In this document: positions 8,734-16,061 of the stretch, one piece after another
How the letters are laid out: each line of letters starts with the position of its first letter
Position numbering within the stretch: position 1 is the first letter of the stretch
Origin: an uncultured Alistipes sp.
GTDB taxonomy: Bacteria > Bacteroidota > Bacteroidia > Bacteroidales > Rikenellaceae
DNA: 48,934 bases
Direction: 5' to 3'
NCBI RefSeq assembly: GCF_902388705.1
Contig: NZ_CABMQJ010000015.1
Span: 1 to 48,934, forward strand
The notes under the pieces: model-generated
What the model was told of the DNA's origin: nothing
What the model saw: only the letters and a program-made list of their open reading frames with translations
The model's database searches: none
Translations under genes and position numbers: made by a program

Positions 8734-8739
8734 CGTGCA

Positions 8740-8747
8740 CAAATATA
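8740..8747 (-). promoter_or_regulatory. -7 box for the HSDR_N-like gene
   Basis: The minus strand reads TATATTTG, an exact TAnnTTTG match, 36 bases before the ATG at 8704. It rules out the longer frame that starts at 8848. Confidence 0.55.
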
Positions 8748-8825
8748 CGAACATTTTCGTTAAGCGGGGGCAGGCGCAAGCTCGTTTTGCCCGGGCAGCG
8801 GAAATGACGGTCAAAAAATAAACGT

Positions 8826-10130
8826 ATGAGGCGTATTTTTTTAATCATAGCACTTTTTTCAGGCCGTGCGCTCCACGCACAGGAGTATACCCCGTCCTAC
8901 GGACGCGAACTGCCACGGGGCGAAGTACTCGCCTACCCCACCCCCGGCGAGGCTGCGGCAGCGGAAAACGGCGATAACCGCTACTTGACGCAGTTGACGG
9001 AGTGGACACAGCAGGGAAACGGCTTCACGATTGATTTCACCGTTCCGTTCGCATGGGCGAACCGGCAGGTGCTCTTCCACCTCGACCGGGCATCGGCCGA
9101 CTACGAGGTGCGCATCAACGGACGTACGGTCGCCTACAACAGCGACGGCAACCTCCCGGCAGAATTCAACCTCACGCGTTACGCCAAAGAGGGACGCAAT
9201 ACCCTGGAGGTCGTTGTCAGCGAGCCTTCGCAGGTAGCGCGGCTCGAAAGCTGGAAAAGCGCCGATAAACCTGCGATAGGCCGGGCATGGCTCTTGAGCC
9301 AGCCTACGCTGCGCGTACGCGACGTGTTTACCAAAACCTGGCGCAGCAACGACGAGGCGCAGGTCGCCACGGCCGAAGTAGGGCTCGTGGTCAAAAGCGA
9401 AGCCCTCAACCCGCGCACTTCGCGCGTTTACTACGAATTGCTGAACCCGGCAGGCGGCATCATAGCTGTCGGGCATAAGGATATCACGCTCGACATGCGC
9501 CGGGAAGATACCCTGCGGTTCCTGGCCCGTATTCCCGACAGCCTGCTTTGGAGTCCCGACCGGCCGACGCGCCTCGACCTGCGGGTAAAAACCCAGCACG
9601 AGGGCCGCTACCTGGAGTATATGAACTTCCCGCTCGGATTCCGCACGCTCGAAACGAATAACGGCCGGCTGGCTGTAAACGGCATACCCGTCACCCTGCG
9701 CGTGCGCGAAGTTCCCCCGCAGCTCGACGGAAGCGAAATCGCCGCGTTGCGCGCACAGGGTTACAATACGCTCAAGCTCCTGCCGGGCCCCGTATCGCCG
9801 GCATTGTACGACACGTGCGATACGATGGGAATGTACGTGATTCCACAGGCCCCGATAGACACCCGAAGCAGCGGCGATTCGCGCCGTGTAGGCGGCAATC
9901 CCTCGAACGCCCCCGAATGGCTCGGAGCCTATATCGAACGCACCGAAGACAGCTACCACACCTCGAAACGCCATCCGTCGGTAATCGCTTTCGCACTGGC
10001 CACCAAATCGGCCAACGGCATCAACCTCTACGAAAGCTACCTGAACATGAAGAAGTTCGGCGATTCGCGACCCTTTATCTACCCCGACGCCGCAGGGGAG
10101 TGGAACAGCGACAAACTGGAACTGGAATAA
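8826..10130 (+). CDS. Secreted GH2-like protein lacking the catalytic Glu
   Basis: A 434 aa exported protein with a signal peptide ending near ALHAQ (residue 19). The order of parts follows family 2 glycosidases: a jelly-roll sugar-binding domain (about 40-160), an immunoglobulin-like domain (about 165-280) and the first part of a TIM-barrel region (about 285-430). Typical GH2 enzymes are 600-1100 aa. The segment HPSVIAFALATKSANG matches the acid/base motif, in which GH2 enzymes have Asn-Glu; here these are T393 and K394. The protein also stops before the nucleophile region. It is probably a carbohydrate-binding or structural relative, not a hydrolase. It stands alone in front of a terminator and tRNA-Lys. 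Confidence 0.8.
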   Translation: MRRIFLIIALFSGRALHAQEYTPSYGRELPRGEVLAYPTPGEAAAAENGDNRYLTQLTEWTQQGNGFTIDFTVPFAWANRQVLFHLDRASADYEVRINGRTVAYNSDGNLPAEFNLTRYAKEGRNTLEVVVSEPSQVARLESWKSADKPAIGRAWLLSQPTLRVRDVFTKTWRSNDEAQVATAEVGLVVKSEALNPRTSRVYYELLNPAGGIIAVGHKDITLDMRREDTLRFLARIPDSLLWSPDRPTRLDLRVKTQHEGRYLEYMNFPLGFRTLETNNGRLAVNGIPVTLRVREVPPQLDGSEIAALRAQGYNTLKLLPGPVSPALYDTCDTMGMYVIPQAPIDTRSSGDSRRVGGNPSNAPEWLGAYIERTEDSYHTSKRHPSVIAFALATKSANGINLYESYLNMKKFGDSRPFIYPDAAGEWNSDKLELE

Positions 10131-10173
10131 TCCCGGAATAGCCTTGCGCCAGTCCTGACCGACATAACACGAT

Positions 10174-10205
10174 AAAAATCCCGAAAAAATTTTCGGGATT
10201 TTTTT
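10174..10205 (+). terminator. Rho-independent terminator after the GH2-like gene
   Basis: AAATCCCGAAAA pairs with TTTTCGGGATTT and runs into a T-tract. It lies about 45 bases after the stop and just before the tRNA promoter. Confidence 0.8.
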
Positions 10206-10225
10206 GCAATAATAAAAAATATCAC

Positions 10226-10233
10226 TAATTTTG
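10226..10233 (+). promoter_or_regulatory. Promoter of tRNA-Lys
   Basis: The -7 box TAATTTTG has a -33 TTTG at 10203-10206, 19 bases upstream, the ideal Bacteroidetes spacing. The mature tRNA begins 24 bases downstream. Confidence 0.7.
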
Positions 10234-10257
10234 CACTCGCAATCCGAAAGGATTGAT

Positions 10258-10330
10258 GCCTCTTTAGCTCAGTTGGTAGAGCACGACACTCTTAATGTTG
10301 GGGTCCAGGGTTCGAGCCCCTGAGGGGGTA
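10258..10330 (+). tRNA. tRNA-Lys (anticodon CUU)
   Basis: The 73 bases fold as a standard cloverleaf. The acceptor GCCTCTT pairs with AGGGGGT, with wobble pairs. The D arm is GCTC/GAGC, the anticodon stem CGACA/TGTTG has loop CTCTTAA, and the T arm CAGGG/CCCTG has loop TTCGAGC. Positions 34-36 are CTT (Lys). The discriminator is A and CCA is not encoded. A terminator follows within 7 bases. The tRNA sits next to a recombinase gene, as expected of an integration site. Confidence 0.95.
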
Positions 10331-10336
10331 CAAAGC

Positions 10337-10369
10337 AAAAGACTGATAATCAATGATTATCGGTCTTTT
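10337..10369 (+). terminator. Terminator of tRNA-Lys
   Basis: A 15-base stem (10337-10351 with 10355-10369, one T-G wobble) with a three-base loop ends in a T-tract. Confidence 0.85.
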
Positions 10370-10370
10370 T

Positions 10371-10496
10371 TACGTTTATACTATTCCTTCCCCTTTGGCA
10401 TTTTTAGGGCAAAAACAGCCCGTTTGAGGGTGCAGGGTACACATTAGGCTCCACATAGAGAACTACACATCCAACTGCATATAACAATGTAATCAA
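10371..10496. other. Spacer between tRNA-Lys and recombinase; possible att side
   Basis: No gene, RNA or clear promoter is seen here. Base composition drops to the AT-rich level of the island. An attachment site would be expected at or just after the tRNA 3' end, but I found no second copy of the tRNA 3' end inside the window by eye. Confidence 0.3.
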
Positions 10497-11591
10497 ATGA
10501 CATTCAAAGTTATATGCCGCAAAGAAATTATTTATAAAAATTCCACCTCTCCATTGTGCCTTTTATTCTTTCAGGGCAAACGCAAAAAGGCAGTCGGATT
10601 GGGCGTTTCCGTTGCGCTTAAACATTGGGACGCAGAAGCACAAAAGGTAACGGACGACTGCCCCGACAGGGACAATATTCAGTTTCAGATAACAGCCAAA
10701 GTAAAAGAGTACGAGAAGAAAATCCAGCGTTTAGAGATTATGGATATTCCCGTAACCTTTGAAAATCTCTTTGAACAGAACAGCAAGCGATTGAATTGTT
10801 CTGTTGGAGAATATCTGAAACAGACCATCGAACGGCTGGAAACACTCGGCAAATACGGCTCGGCATCCAAACACCGTTCCCTACTCTCCCGCCTGTCTGA
10901 ATTTAGGTCGCTGAACACTCGGTTCGATGAAATAGATTTAGCGTTCCTGCGTGATTTTGAATTGTTCCTGCGTAAAGAGGGCAATGTAAACAACAGCATA
11001 GCCACGAAATTTGCCATCTTTAAGGCCGCCTATAACAAGGCTCTTGCAGAGGGTTTGTTTCTCCAAAAGATAAATCCGTTTGCAAAATACAAGGTCGGTA
11101 GCCTATGGACACGGACGAGGAAACGAGCCATCACGAAAGAGGATATACAGAAACTCGTTGCGTTGGAGATAGCCCCTAATTATAGGACGGACTATGCCGA
11201 GTTTGCACGGGACATATTTCTATTCTCCTACTACACGGCAGGCATTAATTTTACGGATATGGCTACCCTGCGTTACTGCGATATTGTGGACGGCAGGATT
11301 TACTACTCCCGTCACAAAACGCAGAAATTGTTGTCCTTTCAACTCGTCCCGAACGCCATGCAGATTATTGAGAAATACAGCAAGGCAAACCATTCACAGG
11401 AAGATTATATCTTCCCTATCCTCGACCGCTCAGAACACAAAACAGCACAACAGATTTTCAACCGCACACACAAGGTTCTGCGGAAAGTCAATCGGGAGTT
11501 AAAGACGCTGGGTGAGCAGATAGGATTGGAATGGCACATCTGTTGGAGATGTTCTGTTTCTCCTGTCCGGATCTGCGGGTTCGCATGGTAA
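10497..11591 (+). pseudogene. Tyrosine recombinase, C-terminally truncated
   Basis: Bacteroidales-type integrase with an arm DNA-binding N-terminus (about 1-85), a SAM-like core-binding domain (about 95-200) and the start of the catalytic domain (about 215-345, with FLFSYYTAGINFTDMATL). After LKTLGEQIGLE the family continues with the HxxR motif, a second His and the catalytic Tyr. Here the frame changes to about 20 unrelated residues rich in Cys and Trp and stops. The protein lacks most catalytic residues and should be inactive. The break lies near 11530, where an oppositely oriented RHS-type gene also ends abnormally, so both were probably cut by one deletion or rearrangement. The tRNA-Lys directly upstream is the likely integration target. 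Confidence 0.82.
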
Positions 11592-12187
11592 ATCCGTACT
11601 AAGAGTGGTTTCTTTGTTTTGCATTCATATTTCTTTAACGTACCATTAGGCGTCGCAAGATAGTTATCTGCTTTTCTAACTTCAGCATTATCTTTATCCG
11701 TTTGAGAAAACTCATTATTTAAGTATCCCCCTTCAAATTTACCATGTGAGTGTATAGTAGCCACTCTCGTTTTTCCATCAGGAGCGACACTCGGTGTAAC
11801 CCCAGCTTTGCCACCTATTGTGGCATCAGTATATATGTAGACAGTTTTATTATTCCTTATATCGACATATATTGAAGATCCCATTTCTTTTCCGGTTAAT
11901 ATGGATTTCCCATTGTAATAATTTCCCCAATTTAGGACTGCTGCATTTCGAGATGAGAAAGCAATACCGGGTTGTCTTCCATCCGGATCGACAAATCGAA
12001 TAGGATTTCCCATACAATACGCATACAGCGAAATCGGATGATACCCGTAGGTCAAATCTACTGAAAATAAAGCGACAATGCAAATCGCTGAGGTCAAAAG
12101 TTTAGGCTTGGTAAGTTCACTATAAATAGTTTGGGTGGATATAAATAAAGACCGGAATGTTTTCATTCCAGTCTTTCGAATTACCAT
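11405..12187 (-). pseudogene. Mini-RHS module with DUF4329 (JAMM-like) domain, start codon lost and 3' end cut
   Basis: The open frame holds a hydrophobic leader (KPKLLTSAICIVALFS), then the end of an RHS core (YAYCMGNPIRFVDPDG), then a DUF4329-like domain with H146-x-H148 (IHSHG) and S161/D164 (FSQTDKD), the pattern of JAMM metalloproteases, and YLATPNGTLKKY. It is a paralogue of the gene at 14176-14949 through VDPDG, but the codon matching that gene's ATG reads ACC here (12110-12112). A terminator hairpin sits inside the upstream extension. From about residue 190 the frame runs antisense into the truncated recombinase. I read it as a silent, damaged toxin cassette. The homologous part spans about 11620-12112. 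Confidence 0.65.
12147..12176 (-). terminator. Hairpin terminator of the membrane partner gene
   Basis: AAAGAC-GGAATG pairs with CATTCC-GTCTTT around a TTTT loop, with one A/C mismatch. It lies 64 bases after the stop of the gene at 12240 and separates it from the silent DUF4329 module. Confidence 0.6.
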
Positions 12188-12239
12188 AGAAAATTTCTTA
12201 CCGATCCTTTATCAATGAATATTCACGTTATGTCCATTT

Positions 12240-12737
12240 TCAACCCATCAAGCGATAATTTCGGCTGGCGTACACGATAAATATAATTTCACCAAGTGTC
12301 AAAATGAAGATTACCGGCAAATAAAAATACCAGTATTCAGGTCTGCAACCTTTTTTATTTATGACAAATAATAAGATGACTGAAAGAATGGGCATAATGC
12401 ACAATAAATCCATGATATTGGTTCGGAATAACACCCCTGCACAAAGACAATAGATTGGGAAAACAATAAACCCCGCAATAGCTATATTTGCCAATGTCCA
12501 CCCCAGAGGAGGATACTTTGTAAGATTCAGCAGCCCGATTACAGCACACAGAGCAAAAAACATATCCTGTGCAGAGTAAAGATATGATTTATAACTGACC
12601 AAACCCAATATACCCTCCTGGAAATATCGGTTAATCGGATCAATCAATATATACAGACATGACAGAATAATTACGGCCCAAATAAAAATACGCGTCTTCT
12701 TACCAGTTGGACACAGCATTTCGGTAGTCTTTTTCAT
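12240..12737 (-). CDS. Integral membrane protein, candidate immunity partner
   Basis: I do not recognise a named family. The 165 aa product has about five hydrophobic segments, beginning RIFIWAVIILSCLYILI, and no large soluble part. The ATG at 12735-12737 overlaps by 38 bases the end of a decayed toxin-like frame upstream (stop at 12700-12702). This is the same arrangement as between the intact RHS toxin and its lipoprotein partner at 14176-14189. Position and coupling suggest an immunity protein for the lost toxin; no sequence motif proves it. Low-GC codon use matches the island and not the flanks. Confidence 0.6.
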   Translation of the reverse strand: MKKTTEMLCPTGKKTRIFIWAVIILSCLYILIDPINRYFQEGILGLVSYKSYLYSAQDMFFALCAVIGLLNLTKYPPLGWTLANIAIAGFIVFPIYCLCAGVLFRTNIMDLLCIMPILSVILLFVINKKGCRPEYWYFYLPVIFILTLGEIIFIVYASRNYRLMG

Positions 12738-13080
12738 TGTCGTAAAATCTATAATTTATATTTTGATCTTTGTCGATATAAACTTCTATGTAATGTGTTA
12801 CAGATGTATCTCCAGAGGTGCTGACATAGCTAAATCCGGCTTAGTTTTTTCTGATACGAGGATATAGCCCTTAAGGAAAACTGTTCATCATATCGTCAGT
12901 AGCAATATTGTATCCGTATGAATCAGCGGCATTGAAACCCTAAAGAAATGTTGCATGTTCCAATGCTCATCGGGCATGTCTATAAACCGGAACATCGAGA
13001 TATTCTTTTTGATAAAATTGTAAGTAGTTTTATAAAATCCGATATCGTTTCCGGGTAACAAGCCAGAATAAATATGCCTG
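12700..13080 (-). pseudogene. Decayed toxin C-terminal remnant
   Basis: The minus strand between the second lipoprotein gene and the membrane gene still shows coding-like pieces in shifting frames. FRFIDMPDEHWNMQHF lies in one frame. GFNAADSYGYNIATDD and THYIEVYIDKDQNINY lie in another, interrupted by at least two stop codons. The last piece ends with a stop at 12700 inside the next gene, like the intact toxin/partner overlap. No start or RHS core motif is left. I read it as a fossil RHS C-terminal domain; its former activity is unknown. It fills a stretch of more than 300 bases that holds no intact gene. Confidence 0.45.
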
Positions 13081-13238
13081 CAAAGAGCAGTCGGGACTAA
13101 AGCTCAAAAACTTTGACACTGTCCCGCACAGGCCATGTCAATTCCGGATCGCCGATGACTTCTCTATATCGCGCAATCAGGGAATCGGCCTTTGCAAGGG
13201 TAAAAGAGCATTTGTTTGCCTTATACCATTGTTTCCAT
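13067..13238 (-). repeat. Direct repeat, copy A (lipoprotein gene 3' end plus about 30 bases)
   Basis: Nearly identical to 13740-13911 at a constant offset of 673 bases. The best part, 13081-13230, shows only two or three differences by eye. It covers the 3' third of the lipoprotein gene and continues past its stop. Confidence 0.85.
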
Positions 13239-13516
13239 TTCTTCAGATCTTTATCTAACTCTCCATCATTGTGATAGATAGCAGGGGTATTGGCGAAAAG
13301 ATCGACACGGCCTTCGTAACCGGTAATGGCGATAAGACATTCAAAGGCGTGCATTCGGGTTCCATCATCGCAATAATAACCCTCACTAAAAACTAAATCC
13401 ACGATTTCAAGGCAATTCTGAAACTCGGCCTTGAAAGCCTTATCTTCCTTACATTTTGAACACGACAGGCTGTTCAGGCAAAGCACTATCAGAAATAATT
13501 TTTTAACGGCTCCCAT
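13097..13516 (-). CDS. Small lipoprotein, candidate RHS-toxin immunity protein (copy 2)
   Basis: A 139 aa protein with a lipoprotein signal (LFLIVLCLNSLSCSKC, Cys near residue 19), so it should sit in the periplasm anchored to a membrane. It is a same-length paralogue of the gene at 13770-14189. The two share an almost identical C-terminal half (from about CSFTLAKADSLI on) and a more divergent middle. The ATG overlaps the last codons of a decayed toxin tail, which still reads IIKVTPYGSR and stops at 13503. This gene is therefore an orphan partner left after its toxin decayed. No known family is recognised; the immunity role is inferred from position and coupling. Confidence 0.7.
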   Translation of the reverse strand: MGAVKKLFLIVLCLNSLSCSKCKEDKAFKAEFQNCLEIVDLVFSEGYYCDDGTRMHAFECLIAITGYEGRVDLFANTPAIYHNDGELDKDLKKWKQWYKANKCSFTLAKADSLIARYREVIGDPELTWPVRDSVKVFEL

Positions 13517-13769
13517 AAGGTGTAACTTTTATTATCGGTATTTCAGTTCTAATAAGCAGTCTGTTTACAGTTCCGCCTCCATTTTGATTTTCTTTAAACG
13601 AAAGTGTCCCTTCAACAGAGGACATCGGTTCCACCAGCGAAGGAGTTCCTGCCTCTCAAAATACACAGGTAGCCCCCACAACGCTATAATCCTCATCTGA
13701 ACGGCGGATAACTCCGCGGTCGGCAGGATAATAGCCGAGGATAAATATACCCGCAAAGAGCAGTCGGGA
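13503..13769 (-). pseudogene. Decayed C-terminal tail of a second mini-RHS toxin
   Basis: The minus-strand frame reads YYPADRGVIRRSDEDYS, then a TGA stop (13656-13658), then EAGTPSLVEP and GGGTVNRLLIRTEIPIIKVTPYGSR. It ends in a TAA (13503-13505) inside the next gene. The last 20 or so residues clearly match the end of the intact toxin at 14176-14949 (NKLIISTRPPIIKVTPYGKR). The upstream part has no counterpart in that toxin, and no start or RHS core is left. It is a fossil of a duplicated toxin/partner unit. Confidence 0.7.
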
Positions 13770-13911
13770 CTAAAGCTCAAAAACTTTGACACTGTCCCGC
13801 ACAGGCCATGTCAATTCCGGATCGCCGATGACTTCTCTATATCGCGCAATTAGGGAATCGGCCTTTGCAAGGGTAAAAGAGCATTTGTTTGCCTCATACC
13901 ATTGTTTCCAG
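13740..13911 (-). repeat. Direct repeat, copy B (lipoprotein gene 3' end plus about 30 bases)
   Basis: Second copy of the repeat at 13067-13238, offset 673 bases. The two lipoprotein genes and their upstream toxin tails keep the same offset, so the whole unit was duplicated. The 3' end has been kept uniform or duplicated more recently. Confidence 0.85.
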
Positions 13912-14189
13912 ATATTCAGATCCTTATCTAAATCTTCACGATAAGTATAGATAGCAACAGGTTCGCCAAAAAGATCGACACTGCCTTCGTAACCGGTAAT
14001 AGCAATAAGACATTCAAAGGCGTGCAATCGGGTCCCTAAATCGGAATAATAGCCTTTATAGTGAACCAAATCCACGATATCGAGACAATTCTGAAAATTG
14101 GTCTTAAAAACGGAGTCTTCTTTACATTCAGAACATGAAAAAAAGGCTAGGCACAGCACTATCAAAAACAATCTTTTAACGTTTTCCAT
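13770..14189 (-). CDS. Small lipoprotein, candidate immunity protein for the intact mini-RHS toxin (copy 1)
   Basis: A 139 aa lipoprotein (signal LFLIVLCLAFFSCSEC, Cys near residue 19). The ATG at 14187-14189 lies inside the last codons of the toxin-like gene, which stops at 14176; the 14-base overlap implies coupled translation. The mature part is soluble, rich in Lys, Asp and Trp, and ends with SVKVFEL. It matches no family I know. Pairing with an RHS-type C-terminal domain, and a lipoprotein anchor that fits protection of the periplasm from an exported toxin, argue for an immunity function. This is inference. Confidence 0.72.
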   Translation of the reverse strand: MENVKRLFLIVLCLAFFSCSECKEDSVFKTNFQNCLDIVDLVHYKGYYSDLGTRLHAFECLIAITGYEGSVDLFGEPVAIYTYREDLDKDLNIWKQWYEANKCSFTLAKADSLIARYREVIGDPELTWPVRDSVKVFEL

Positions 14190-14949
14190 AAGGTGTAACT
14201 TTTATTATCGGTGGTCTTGTTGAAATAATGAGCTTGTTTACTGTTTTGTTAGGTAACTGGTATGATTGGACAACTACGCCTCCATTACTGTATGTTGCAT
14301 CCGGAAGACGGGTATTCCTGTTTACAGCGTTTTCCCAGCCAATCGCACGTTCGTGATTATGCAATATCATATTACTACTGCCCGACGGAACTCCTGATAT
14401 AACTTTGCCATATTGTTCCCGCAATTCGTGCATCATTTTTCCCTGTTGGGTCGCAGCCGGCTGAACTGCGGCATTCGGGTCCATCGGTGCAAACTGAGAC
14501 ATATCGGCGACATCTATCGCTCCATCGGAATATCTCCCGGTATTGACGCCCGCCTTACCATTATATACAGCCATATTCACAACCCGCGTTTCATGGTCTA
14601 CAACTTCCTTTGTGCCCCTGTAAAAACTTTGTGCACCCTCGGACAGTTTACTCAAATCGCCACCGCCTTTTGTGGCTTCCAATCCGACTTTATATACTCC
14701 TTTCGTATCGGTATCTGTCAATGTTACTTTAAACTGTCCGTTAAATCCGCTATTGTAAATCTGTTCAAACAACTCTCGCGCTCCATCTCCATGAAAGGAT
14801 ACGCGGTATTCCTGCCCATCCGGATCAACATACTTAATCGGATTCCCGGCACAATACGCATACGGCGAAATCGGATGATACCCGTAGGTCAAATCTACTG
14901 AAAATAATGCGATAATGCAAATCGCAGCGGTCAAAAGTTTAGGTTTCAT
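14176..14949 (-). CDS. Mini-RHS toxin-like protein: leader, RHS core end and variable C-terminal domain
   Basis: A 257 aa protein in three parts. Residues 1-19 form a signal-like hydrophobic leader (KPK then LLTAAICIIALFS). Residues 24-45 are the end of an RHS-associated core (YHPISPYAYCAGNP then VDPDG). The rest is a unique C-terminal domain. That domain has HE at 174-175 (MMHELREQ) and H197/H199 (LHNHERAIGWEN), a possible metal site, but no full HExxH. Usual RHS proteins have over 1000 residues of repeats before the VDPDG junction; here the leader is joined directly to it. The downstream gene overlaps and is a lipoprotein. The product is probably exported. Toxin activity is inferred from the RHS-CT architecture and the partner gene. 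Confidence 0.75.
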   Translation of the reverse strand: MKPKLLTAAICIIALFSVDLTYGYHPISPYAYCAGNPIKYVDPDGQEYRVSFHGDGARELFEQIYNSGFNGQFKVTLTDTDTKGVYKVGLEATKGGGDLSKLSEGAQSFYRGTKEVVDHETRVVNMAVYNGKAGVNTGRYSDGAIDVADMSQFAPMDPNAAVQPAATQQGKMMHELREQYGKVISGVPSGSSNMILHNHERAIGWENAVNRNTRLPDATYSNGGVVVQSYQLPNKTVNKLIISTRPPIIKVTPYGKR

Positions 14950-14984
14950 AATCGTATAATTTTAAGGGTTATTTTATCGGTAGT

Positions 14985-16061
14985 TTATTGGGTGGTTGCT
15001 TCCTGCATTTTCATCCCCTCTTCGTTGCCTTTTTCGAGTTTATCATACAACTCCTCACTCATAGCTTCCCAGCCCAATGCTTTCAGTTTTTCATAAAGAG
15101 CGGCCGATTGCGCTTCGAGCTGCCGGGTATAAGCGTCCTCCTTATACCCGTTTTCCTTCAGATGTTTTACAAGGGCCGCATCGAGCGACTTGCCCAGAAT
15201 TATGCACGCTTTGGGGTGCTGCGGATAGTATTCCAGCGATTTCTCCGCGCAGAGGCGGGTAAATGCGTCGTAATATTTGAATTTGTTCCGGTACCCGAAC
15301 GCGAGGTCGGCAAGCTGCGCCGCAACGGTTTCACGATCCGTCAGAGGAGTAAGATAGATCTTATTCTCGATGGCCTTGTCGCTGATTTCGAAATGCTCCT
15401 TGTAAAAGAACTCCGGGGTGATCTGGTGCGTGGTGAGTTCGACGTTCACCCACTCTTCGGGATACATCTTATCCTCGTTCCGGTAGCGGATAAACACATG
15501 GGCAGGGGCATACGCGATATATGCTTCGGCGCCGAGGGTCTCGGCCAGCACTTTGTAGTACATCGGCAGGGAACGGCACTGCCCGCTGTGCGTCCGCATG
15601 ACTTTGGTTACGAATTGTTTCGTAAAATCGGCTTTGCCCCCGGTATCGTCGAAATCGTAGGTGAAGGGTTTATACCCGTTTCCGGAATAGGGCCGGATAA
15701 AGTATTCCGTCAGCGCCAGGTTTTTTCCGGTCTTGTACTGTTCAAGTCCGTTTGAAGCAATGAACTTTTGCAGAAACGCGACGGCCGTATCGATGCCGAG
15801 GCAATAAGCGTCGTAATCGAGCTCGCCGTCGAGATAGGCCCACTCCGCAAGGAAGACCGCACGTTTTATGCTCAAGGGGATTTTCCCGTCGAGCATATCC
15901 GCCATTTCGAGATACGCCTGCCGGTAATGCCGGCTGCGGGATTCGACCTGCACAGGGTTCAGTGCCCGGCAGGCCTGTTGGCCGTCGGCCGGATGCAACG
16001 GGAGTCCGCAAAGCAAAATGAGGATGCAGATTATTCCTTTCTTGAGCGACATCTTTTCCAT
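14985..16061 (-). CDS. Exported transglutaminase-like protein
   Basis: About 358 aa from the ATG at 16061; a longer open frame reaches 16181, but the signal peptide (KKGIICILILLCGLPL, cleavage near ADGQ) begins at the chosen start. The centre shows a transglutaminase-fold pattern: C162 in SGQCRSLPMYYKVLAETLG and H188 in YAPAHVFIRYRN, with an acidic or Asn residue in EEWVNVEL as the third member. The C-terminal 120 residues look helical and TPR-like (CIILGKSLDAAL). The function could be a cysteine protease or peptidase in the periplasm; the substrate is unknown. It lies at the edge of the AT-rich RHS island, with intermediate base composition. Confidence 0.72.
   Translation of the reverse strand: MEKMSLKKGIICILILLCGLPLHPADGQQACRALNPVQVESRSRHYRQAYLEMADMLDGKIPLSIKRAVFLAEWAYLDGELDYDAYCLGIDTAVAFLQKFIASNGLEQYKTGKNLALTEYFIRPYSGNGYKPFTYDFDDTGGKADFTKQFVTKVMRTHSGQCRSLPMYYKVLAETLGAEAYIAYAPAHVFIRYRNEDKMYPEEWVNVELTTHQITPEFFYKEHFEISDKAIENKIYLTPLTDRETVAAQLADLAFGYRNKFKYYDAFTRLCAEKSLEYYPQHPKACIILGKSLDAALVKHLKENGYKEDAYTRQLEAQSAALYEKLKALGWEAMSEELYDKLEKGNEEGMKMQEATTQ

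Noticed and set aside
8705..8848. N-terminal extension of the HSDR_N-like gene
   Set aside because: A minus-strand -7 box lies inside it and the added residues do not match the family.
13565..13792. 75 aa minus-strand open frame between the lipoprotein genes
   Set aside because: It reads the decayed toxin tail in another frame; the homologous frame is the one with IIKVTPYG.
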